From CAZGCA01 sp964524145 (GTDB lineage: Bacteria; Hydrogenedentota; CAZGCA01), in NCBI GenBank assembly GCA_964524145.1, contig CAZGCA010000103.1:1-19514 (forward strand): DNA of 19,514 nt. Direction: 5' to 3'. Positions 7,396 to 13,425 of the stretch are shown here, one piece after another. The position numbers and the translations under genes are program-made. The notes below the pieces were generated by a model. It did not search any database. It worked only from the letters and a program-made list of their open reading frames with translations, and was not told the DNA's origin. How positions within the stretch are numbered: the stretch's first letter is position 1; every line of letters begins with the position of its first letter.

Positions 7396-7557
7396 AAAGC
7401 TTCTGTGGCTGTTGGCAGAGATCTGGACAACGACTGTCTGCGGTTCGCACAAGCCTGCTACTGCCACACACCAATGCCTTGCTTTACCTTACACCATTCA
7501 CACTTCGAGATGCCATAGCGACACGAAACAGCGGCGGGCCTCAGGTACGAAAAGTGC
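7396..7557. other. Intergenic space between divergent promoters, nothing recognised
   Basis: This is part of the 460-bp gap between the UPF0261 and lacI-type genes. I see no ORF with a start signal, no RNA gene and no long repeat here. It simply separates the two divergent promoters. Confidence 0.4.
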
Positions 7558-7588
7558 TTGACAAAAGCGGGAAAGTCTGTCATAGTAT
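7558..7588 (+). promoter_or_regulatory. Promoter of the LacI-family gene
   Basis: A perfect -35 box TTGACA lies at 7558-7563. The -10 box is less clear: CATAGT (7581-7586) gives a 17-bp spacer and TAGTAT (7583-7588) a 19-bp spacer. Each matches four of six bases. Transcription would begin near 7594, giving a leader of about 150 bases that contains the operator at 7655-7668. Binding there would act as a downstream roadblock, fitting autorepression. Confidence 0.6.
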
Positions 7589-7618
7589 CTAGCGGAAGAG
7601 TCCGCGCAGGGAAATCGC

Positions 7619-7660
7619 GTTTCAATTGGACGGGGAGGAGTTGCCCGTCAGAATTGAAAC
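7619..7660 (+). repeat. Long interrupted inverted repeat in the lacI leader
   Basis: GTTTCAATT (7619-7627) pairs with AATTGAAAC (7652-7660). Inside it GACGGG (7629-7634) pairs with CCCGTC (7644-7649), leaving a nine-base loop. This gives 15 paired positions with only a 1 x 2 internal bulge. The right arm overlaps the left half of the 14-bp operator. In RNA the arm could pair either with the upstream arm or with GGTTTCA at 7662-7668, but not both. In DNA the left arm is an additional half-operator (GTTTCA). Confidence 0.7.
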
Positions 7661-7668
7661 CGGTTTCA
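7655..7668. promoter_or_regulatory. LacI-family operator, perfect 14-bp palindrome
   Basis: TGAAACCGGTTTCA is an exact palindrome with the central CG step that LacI/GalR-family proteins recognise through minor-groove hinge-helix insertion. It lies 77 bases before the chosen start of the LacI-family gene and downstream of its promoter, as expected for self-regulation. It is the only perfect copy I found in the window. Confidence 0.8.
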
Positions 7669-7744
7669 GATAGCCGTGCCGCGGGCCGCAGGGTGAGTGG
7701 TGACGCGGAAGCGATGGAGTGAAAAGGAGGTCAACGGTTCAGAT

Positions 7745-8887
7745 ATGGCGGAACAAGAAGAAACAACACAGGTGCCGAAAGCGCCACGAAGGCGGAGACG
7801 AAGAAGAACGCGACCGGGCAAATTCACCATAGCGGAGGTGGCTGAGAAAGCGGGCATATCGAAAGCGACAGTGTCGCGGGTGCTCAACAACTACGAGTTT
7901 GTGAGCGCCGAGACACGGGCAAAAGTGCGTGCCGCAATAGCGGAACTCAATTACAGACCGAGCGAAGTTGCGCGTGCGATGACATCCGGCTACACGAAGG
8001 CTCTCGGCGTGATCCTTCCCGATTACGGCGATGACCGCACGGGACGCTCGATCCACTTGATCACGGAGTCGGCACGTCGCCGGGGTTACGACGCTCTGGT
8101 ACGGTGTTGTGGTGCGTCGGAGGACGATGAGGTGCGCGCTATCCGCGCGATGGCCGCGCGTGCTGTTGACGGAATACTGATGGTGCCAAGCCTTCAGAAA
8201 GAGACAGAGAGCGAGTTCCTCAATGTTCTGAACGAGATGGAGATTCCTTTTGTTCTGATGCGCCCGCTGGAGGGAACCGACGCCGACCAGGTTCAGGTCG
8301 ACTATGCCGCAGTCCTCGAGGAAAGCCTGGGACAGATGGCTGACAGAAGTCGCAGCCGCGTAGCGGTTATCGCTCCGACCGAGGCAAAGAGAATCGAGGT
8401 GTCCGACCTTCAAGCTGGCAGTATGAAGAGGCGTTTCGAGAACGCCCTGAAGGTTGCGGGGCTCAACGCCGGACAGTGCTCGCTCTACACGCCGGACCAG
8501 ACCAGGTCCGAGATCCGCGCGCTGATCGCTCGGTTGTTCTCGACCGAGATCAAACCTGACGGCGTGATCACGTGGGATCGTGTGGCCTTGAACACAGTGT
8601 CACAGATTCTGTGGCGGGCGGGCCTGGTCGTCGGGAAGGACGTCGACATCATCGCGTCCGAGGACGACGCGTTGCAGAGTCCGATGCGCGAGGCTCTTGA
8701 CGTCGTGATATCCTCGGCAGAGCGGGAAGCTTCGCGACTTGCTGTGCGTCGGCTTTGCGCCAGGATAGAAGGAACGGCCGAGCAGACGACCTCGATCCTG
8801 ACAGTCCGTCCGCGACTGACCGACATGCGCGAAGTGGAACGCGCCGAACAGGAACGGCTGACGCTCGACACGGTCGTGTTCACATAG
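7745..8887 (+). CDS. LacI-family transcriptional regulator
   Basis: This 380-aa regulator has the classic N-terminal helix-turn-helix FTIAEVAEKAGISKATVSRV (27-46), followed by the hinge region ELNYRPSEVARAM. A periplasmic-binding-protein-like sensor domain starts at KALGVILPDYG and runs to about residue 350. Ahead of the HTH is a 26-residue extension with seven consecutive arginines (PRRRRRRRTRPGK), which is unusual. The ATG at 7745 has AAAGGAGG, but about 14 bases away. An upstream GTG pair (7697, 7700) is open in frame yet has no better ribosome site. The gene faces the UPF0261 operon and follows its own operator. The effector is probably a metabolite of the imported sugar. The C-terminal tail (LTDMREVERAEQERL) looks helical. 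Confidence 0.93.
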   Translation: MAEQEETTQVPKAPRRRRRRRTRPGKFTIAEVAEKAGISKATVSRVLNNYEFVSAETRAKVRAAIAELNYRPSEVARAMTSGYTKALGVILPDYGDDRTGRSIHLITESARRRGYDALVRCCGASEDDEVRAIRAMAARAVDGILMVPSLQKETESEFLNVLNEMEIPFVLMRPLEGTDADQVQVDYAAVLEESLGQMADRSRSRVAVIAPTEAKRIEVSDLQAGSMKRRFENALKVAGLNAGQCSLYTPDQTRSEIRALIARLFSTEIKPDGVITWDRVALNTVSQILWRAGLVVGKDVDIIASEDDALQSPMREALDVVISSAEREASRLAVRRLCARIEGTAEQTTSILTVRPRLTDMREVERAEQERLTLDTVVFT

Positions 8888-8925
8888 ACCGGAACTTCAG
8901 TCCGCGCGACGACCGCTCGTTTCGT

Positions 8926-8947
8926 CGAGTAATGGCTGGATTACTCG
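8926..8947. terminator. Bidirectional hairpin between convergent genes
   Basis: CGAGTAAT, loop GGCTGG, ATTACTCG form a perfect 8-bp stem between the LacI-type gene and the PhoU-like gene. The right arm includes the TAA stop of the PhoU-like gene (8943-8941). A second, partly overlapping stem (CGACGA 8907-8912 with TCGTCG 8922-8927) competes with it. No clear T-tract follows on either strand, so termination is inferred from structure and position only. Confidence 0.45.
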
Positions 8948-9642
8948 GTTTCAGTGGGCGGGGAGGTGCTGGTTTCTCGCCCCGGCTCGTCGATGTAGTC
9001 GAGATACTCGACGCTGGTCACCACGCTTGACGCGACGTTGGCCGTGTGTCTGGAAACCCGCTTGAGGTGCCGCGCGAGCAGTGTATACGCGACAGCCTTC
9101 TTTGTGGGGAGGTTGTCGTCGATGAGCTGCCGGATTATCATCTCGCACTTACTCGCCAGGATTCCGTCGTTGCGGATTATCTCCTGGGCCATCGTTTCGT
9201 CGGACTCTGCAAAAGCGCTCCGCAACTTCGAGAGGTTTACCGCGACGCCGTCGATTATGTCCGTAAACTGCGTCGCGTAGCGGCCTGTCTCGATGGCCGT
9301 TCCGAACATCTCGGCAACCTCGAGAAGGTTCTTGCAGTAGTCGCCGACGCGTTCCGCGTCTTTTGTCACGACCATCAGCACCAGGCACGCCGGCGCGTCG
9401 ATACCTTTTCTCAAGGATAGATGGAGGAGCAGGTCGCGCCTTATGTGCCGCTCCTTTTCGTTCACTGCCCGGTCGCGAGCGTAAAGAGTATCCTTCACTT
9501 CCTCGACTGCCTTCCGCCCTTTCAGAACATCTGTGGCAGTGGCGAACATCCACTCGATGTCTTCCATCGTCTCGTCGAAAAGGCCGACCGTATCCGCCAG
9601 AATGTTCTGACCCCTCAACGCTCTCATAAGTTTCGCAAACAT
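8941..9642 (-). CDS. PhoU-like domain protein, partner of the Na+/phosphate symporter
   Basis: This 233-aa, mostly helical protein carries both PhoU metal-site repeats: KDAERVGDYCKN at 94-105 and ARHLKRVSRHTAN at 190-202. PhoU-fold proteins regulate phosphate transport at the inner face of the membrane. The second repeat has Ser where many members have Asp in the E-x-x-x-D pattern, so metal binding there may be weak. The ATG follows a strong GGAGGTGAG. It starts 18 bases after the symporter gene on the same strand and is probably cotranscribed. In many NptA/YjbB-type proteins this domain is fused to the C-terminus of the transporter; here it is a separate gene. The Ser/Thr/Pro/Glu-rich tail looks disordered. 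Confidence 0.85.
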   Translation of the reverse strand: MFAKLMRALRGQNILADTVGLFDETMEDIEWMFATATDVLKGRKAVEEVKDTLYARDRAVNEKERHIRRDLLLHLSLRKGIDAPACLVLMVVTKDAERVGDYCKNLLEVAEMFGTAIETGRYATQFTDIIDGVAVNLSKLRSAFAESDETMAQEIIRNDGILASKCEMIIRQLIDDNLPTKKAVAYTLLARHLKRVSRHTANVASSVVTSVEYLDYIDEPGRETSTSPPTETE

Positions 9643-9660
9643 CTCGACTCACCTCCTACG

Positions 9661-10797
9661 TTAAAGCGTCTTGCTTATCACAATCAACAAGATCGGAATG
9701 AGAAAAAACGCCACTCCAATGTAGAGAAACGGAAACCAGCGCGACTCGGCCGACCTCTCGCCCAAGCCTTTCGCTATCGAGATGGGCACGATCCTGAACG
9801 GGTACCACAATGCTATCCCGAAAATATTGAAGAGAAGGTGCGAGAATGCAACCGTCACTGCCATGACATTGCCCGTCGCCAGCGAGGCCAATATGGCGGT
9901 CACCGTCGTGCCGACATTGGCCCCCAGAGTATAGGGGAATATCTGCTCCACCGAGAGGACGCCCGCACCGACCAGCGGTACGACCAGGGATGTCGTGACA
10001 GAGCTGCTTTGTACGAGCGCCGTCGCCATCATGCCGAGGCAGAACGCTATCGGCGGGTTGCGGAACAGGTACTTGCTGAAAAACGCTTCGAGCGAGGAGA
10101 GCATCAACGAATGAAGCACTTTCACCAGAAGCGTAAGCGAACCGAATAGCAGCACCAGCGCCAGTACCACCAAGACAACGCCACCCGCGAATTCCGGCAG
10201 CGACAGGAAAACGGATGCCACCCACTTACAAGCGTCGATCAACGGTTCCGTTATCGCGCCAATGGGTTTGACCGTCTTGAGTCCGCCCGCGTTTTCGAAA
10301 AGCTGACCCAGGAAGGTCGCTGCGCGTGCCAGTACATGCGTCGCAAGCTCGAGCGGGAAAAGCACCAGCACTGCCAGCAGATTGAATATGTCGTGGACAA
10401 CTGCACCTGAAAATGCGCGCCGGAACTCGTCCCGCCTGGTGACGTGACTCAGTGACACCAGGATGTTCGTCACGCTGGTGCCGATGTTCGCTCCCATGAC
10501 TATCGGTATCGCCGACGGGATGGTCAACCCGCCACCCGCCACCAGACCTACGGTGATCGATGTCACCGTTGACGAGCTCTGGACGATGCTTGTTGCCAGA
10601 ATGCCTATGAACAACCCGACAAACTCATTCGACGTGGTGTTGAGGAGTCCTTCGGCGAAATCCTTGCCCAGCATCTTGAACGACTTGCCCATCAGGGATA
10701 TGCTGAACAGGAAGACATAAATGATCAGGATGACGAGAGCGATCTTCGCTATCGTCTGAGCCCTTGTAGGCGCGAGATGACTCTTCTTCACTTCCAA
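9661..10797 (-). CDS. Na+/phosphate symporter, NptA/YjbB (PNaS) type
   Basis: This 378-aa inner-membrane protein contains the duplicated Na/Pi cotransporter core. The first repeat has IVQSSSTVTSITVGLV (QSSS at 73-76) and GANIGTSVTNIL. The second has LVQSSSVTTSLVVPLV (263-266) and GANVGTTVTAIL. QSSS is the known substrate and sodium signature of this family. There is no cytoplasmic PhoU domain at the C-terminus; it is supplied by the next gene. The start is most likely the TTG at 10797, preceded by GAGGAG about ten bases away; a GTG at 10791 is the alternative. The transporter may import or export phosphate. The neighbours do not include other pho genes, so its link to the adjacent sugar loci is unclear. 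Confidence 0.9.
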   Translation of the reverse strand: MEVKKSHLAPTRAQTIAKIALVILIIYVFLFSISLMGKSFKMLGKDFAEGLLNTTSNEFVGLFIGILATSIVQSSSTVTSITVGLVAGGGLTIPSAIPIVMGANIGTSVTNILVSLSHVTRRDEFRRAFSGAVVHDIFNLLAVLVLFPLELATHVLARAATFLGQLFENAGGLKTVKPIGAITEPLIDACKWVASVFLSLPEFAGGVVLVVLALVLLFGSLTLLVKVLHSLMLSSLEAFFSKYLFRNPPIAFCLGMMATALVQSSSVTTSLVVPLVGAGVLSVEQIFPYTLGANVGTTVTAILASLATGNVMAVTVAFSHLLFNIFGIALWYPFRIVPISIAKGLGERSAESRWFPFLYIGVAFFLIPILLIVISKTL

Positions 10798-10917
10798 CGC
10801 TGGATCTTCTCCTCAAGTCAGGACCGACGCAAACCGGCGCGTCTTGCCGGCGTTCCGACCACGTCCAACTGCGTCTCCCGGCTTGGTGCCTTCTCCCACC
10901 ATGATTACCCGGCTGCA

Positions 10918-10947
10918 AGTATACAACGACGCCGCGCACAATCGCAA
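10918..10947 (-). promoter_or_regulatory. Candidate promoter of the symporter-PhoU operon
   Basis: On the - strand TTGCGA (10947-10942) is followed by 18 bp and TATACT (10923-10918), which matches five of six consensus bases. Transcription would begin near 10911, about 115 bases before the TTG start. A small GC hairpin (CCGGC 10834-10838 with GCCGG 10846-10850) lies in the leader. I see no PHO-box-like repeat. Confidence 0.5.
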
Positions 10948-10984
10948 CCGGGAGTTCGAGATCCAACATCTGGCGGTATTGAGA

Positions 10985-11013
10985 TTGATTTTGTCGGCGT
11001 GACATGCTACCAT
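10985..11013 (+). promoter_or_regulatory. Candidate extended -10 promoter of the SSS symporter gene
   Basis: TTGATT (10985-10990), a 17-bp spacer and TACCAT (11008-11013) form a moderate promoter. It is strengthened by TG one base before the -10 box. It drives the sodium/solute symporter, probably together with efp downstream. The start of RNA would be near 11020, directly before the hairpin at 11022-11057. Confidence 0.45.
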
Positions 11014-11021
11014 CTGCCGCG

Positions 11022-11057
11022 AGCGCACGGACCGGTTGCGCCGATCCCCCGTGCGCT
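11022..11057 (+). repeat. Hairpin at the 5' end of the SSS symporter leader
   Basis: AGCGCACGG (11022-11030) pairs perfectly with CCGTGCGCT (11049-11057) around an 18-base loop. If the promoter call is right, the transcript begins with this stem. That could protect the RNA or take part in control. It matches no riboswitch class I know. Confidence 0.5.
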
Positions 11058-11117
11058 TGCACGAGAGTATGTGGTGCAAACATCGTCCCAAGATCAAGTG
11101 GGAAGCTATTCGTTGTG

Positions 11118-12674
11118 ATGAAGCTCGAAGTGTTGGATCTGGCTGTGATTGCGGCCTATTTCTGTGTTGTTGTGGCCGTGGCTCTGTTTGTGGCGTTTGT
11201 GACGAGCCGCAAGCGCGAGGCGAGAACGTCTTCCGGCTATTTCCTTGCAGGTCGTACCCTGCCGTGGTTCCTCATCGCCGCCTCACTCTACGCAACGGAC
11301 ATGTCTTCGTTTGCGTTCATAGCGGTCGCCGGCTCGGGCTACCTTCACGGCATGCTCTACGCCCACTACCAATGGATGGCCGCGGTATGCCTGTTGGTGC
11401 TGGCTATCTTCGTGCTTCCTCACTACCTGAAATCGGGCATATTCACCATGCCGGAGTTCCTCAAACGACGGTACGGCAGCTCGCTGGAGAACCTCTACGC
11501 CTTCATCACGTTGTTTATATACTGCGTTATAGACATCCCGGTGGCGTTGTACTCGGCGTCGTTGCTGCTGGGCAACCTGATGGATGTTCCCGGTTGGTGG
11601 ATCATCATCGGTGTAGGCGTCATCACGACGTTTTACACGGTCTCGGGCGGTCTTCGCGCGGTTGTCTACATGGATTTCGTCCAGGCTATTCTGATCCTCG
11701 GCGGTGGCGCGTATCTGTCATTCAAGGCGCTTGCCGCGGTTGGCGGCTGGGGTCAGCTCAAGGCACAACTGTCGCCTGAGATGTTCCATACGTTCCGCCC
11801 GATGAGCGATCCCGACATCCCGTGGACTGGGTTGTGCTCGGGCCTCCTGCTGCTGGGACTGTGGTTCTGGACGACGAACCAGTCAATGACGCAACGCGTG
11901 CTGGCCGGGCGCGACCTCAACGAATCCCGGTTGGGCGCCACGGTCGCCGGCATGCTCAAGTTCACCATCCCGTTCCTTGGGCTCGTGCCGGGCATGTGCG
12001 GAATACTGCTCTACCCGAAGCTCGCCAAGGCCGACATGGTGTATCCGAGGCTTGTTGTCGATTTGCTGCCGGTCGGCTTTCGGGGGCTTATGGTCGCCAC
12101 GTTGTTTGCCGCGCTGATGTCCACCATAGACTCGATTCTTAACTCCGCAACGACCATATTCACGCGCGACGTCTACATGAAATGGCGGCCCCAGGCCGAC
12201 GAGCGCACGCTTGTGCGTGTGGGCCGAATCACGTGCGTGGCGGTAATGGTGCTTGGCGTCTGCCTCGCATACCTGCCGTCGAAGGCCGAGCTCATCTATA
12301 ACTACCTCCAGAACATGTACGGGTTCTTTGCCGCACCGGTAGTGGTCATCTTCTTCCTCGGTATAGGATGGCGCCGAGGAAACAAGTGGGGTGCGCTGGC
12401 CGCGCTCCTTGGCAGCATTGCGTTCGGCGTCGTACTACAGCTTGAAACATCGATACGACTGCACCATCGCATCGGGTTTTCAGCGCTGTTTGCAGTGATT
12501 GCCCTTGTTGTCGTGAGTCTGCTCACCAGCCGGCCGCCCGAAGAGTCGCTTAAGGATACCACCTACCGGCGTGGCGAACGGACGCCTTTCGTGAAACCGT
12601 TCTGGAAGGATTACCGGCCCTGGGTCGTCGTGCTTGTCATTATAATACTCTCGACGTGGTGGACATTCAGGTAG
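11118..12674 (+). CDS. Sodium:solute symporter, SGLT-like (SSS family)
   Basis: This 518-aa protein has about 13 membrane segments and strong similarity of pattern to SGLT-type symporters, which use a sodium gradient to import sugars or related solutes. Family blocks are YATDMSSFAFIAVAGSGYLHG, then GGLRAVVYMDFVQAILILGG. WTTNQSMTQRVLAGRDL is followed by PGMCGILLYP. The last block is GLRGLMVATLFAALMSTIDS with ILNSATTIFTRDVY, which includes the Ser/Thr sodium-site helix. I chose the ATG at 11118; GTGGGAAG lies 12 bases before it, a weak ribosome site. The frame is open upstream but encodes nothing membrane-like there. It is divergent from the phosphate symporter and 63 bases ahead of efp. The substrate is undecided; a monosaccharide fits the context. 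Confidence 0.92.
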   Translation: MKLEVLDLAVIAAYFCVVVAVALFVAFVTSRKREARTSSGYFLAGRTLPWFLIAASLYATDMSSFAFIAVAGSGYLHGMLYAHYQWMAAVCLLVLAIFVLPHYLKSGIFTMPEFLKRRYGSSLENLYAFITLFIYCVIDIPVALYSASLLLGNLMDVPGWWIIIGVGVITTFYTVSGGLRAVVYMDFVQAILILGGGAYLSFKALAAVGGWGQLKAQLSPEMFHTFRPMSDPDIPWTGLCSGLLLLGLWFWTTNQSMTQRVLAGRDLNESRLGATVAGMLKFTIPFLGLVPGMCGILLYPKLAKADMVYPRLVVDLLPVGFRGLMVATLFAALMSTIDSILNSATTIFTRDVYMKWRPQADERTLVRVGRITCVAVMVLGVCLAYLPSKAELIYNYLQNMYGFFAAPVVVIFFLGIGWRRGNKWGALAALLGSIAFGVVLQLETSIRLHHRIGFSALFAVIALVVVSLLTSRPPEESLKDTTYRRGERTPFVKPFWKDYRPWVVVLVIIILSTWWTFR

Positions 12675-12737
12675 CAGCAAAGCAGTTTGCTGGCAACTAG
12701 CAACTGGCAACTAGACCAAGGAGGACACGCAGCTAAG

Positions 12738-13298
12738 ATGTTTCCTGCAACACAGTTGAAAGTTGGCATGACGGTTCTGTACGAGAAGGAGCCTCATCGG
12801 GTGGTCAGCGTGCGGCACGTGACTCCCGGCAAAGGCCGCGGCATGGTCTTCTCACGATTGCAGAACCTCAAAACCGGCGCTGCACAGGAGTACCGGTTCC
12901 GGTCCGACGAACAGTTGGAACGCACCATCCTCGACAGCAGGGATATGGATTTCTCCTACGAGTCCCACGTCGGGTACGCGTTCATGGACGCGGAGACATA
13001 CGAAATCGTGGAACTCACCGAGGAACTGGTCGGCGACGCAGTGAAGTACATCCTGCCCGGAACCAGGATTAAGGTGCAGTCCTTCGAGGGCACTCCTGTG
13101 GGCGTCGAGGTGCCGCTGACTGTCGAGCTGAAGATCGTCGAGACCGAACCGCCGATGAAGGGCGCGACGGCATCCGCTTCGTCCAAAGCTGCGAAGCTTG
13201 AAACGGGCCTCGTAGTGAAAGTGCCCCAGTTCATGCAGGTTGGTGAGCTTGTAAAGATAGACACGCGCGACGACTCCTTTATCGAACGTGTGAATTGA
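12738..13298 (+). CDS. efp: Elongation factor P
   Basis: This 186-aa protein is EF-P, which rescues ribosomes stalled at consecutive prolines. All three domains are present: an N-terminal KOW-like domain, and two OB folds ending TRDDSFIERVN. The tip of the modified loop reads TPGKGRG with Lys32, so this is the lysine type rather than the arginine (EarP) type. Whether it is beta-lysylated or unmodified cannot be judged, since no epmA, epmB or ymfI homologue is in the window. The ATG at 12738 follows AAGGAGG at a long spacing of about 13 bases. The leader holds a short repeated GGCAACTAG (twice, 12692-12714). It is not functionally related to its neighbours. Confidence 0.97.
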   Translation: MFPATQLKVGMTVLYEKEPHRVVSVRHVTPGKGRGMVFSRLQNLKTGAAQEYRFRSDEQLERTILDSRDMDFSYESHVGYAFMDAETYEIVELTEELVGDAVKYILPGTRIKVQSFEGTPVGVEVPLTVELKIVETEPPMKGATASASSKAAKLETGLVVKVPQFMQVGELVKIDTRDDSFIERVN

Positions 13299-13306
13299 AC
13301 GCAGGA

Positions 13307-13324
13307 GAGCGATACATATCGCTC
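13307..13324. terminator. Perfect hairpin between efp and the convergent beta-helix gene
   Basis: GAGCGATA, CA, TATCGCTC form an 8-bp inverted repeat (effectively a 7-bp stem with a four-base loop) nine bases after the efp stop. No T-tract follows, so it is not a textbook intrinsic terminator. Its place between convergent genes suggests a transcription end or an RNA 3'-end stabiliser. Confidence 0.45.
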
Positions 13325-13425
13325 GAGGTCATTCCTCCATGAGAAGGCCTGGTCTGTAGGGCCGACGTAACGGTCACCTCAATCGCGACACGCCGCCCAC
13401 TCGCCGTGCTGCTCCGGTGGTTCCC

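Noticed and set aside
7697..7744. Upstream GTG start for the LacI regulator
   Set aside because: It has no better ribosome site, adds 16 residues unlike the family, and lies ahead of the AAAGGAGG that fits the ATG at 7745.
12692..12714. GGCAACTAG repeats as a regulatory array before efp
   Set aside because: There are only two full copies in a short leader, with no symmetry or known protein site, so it is most likely simple local duplication.
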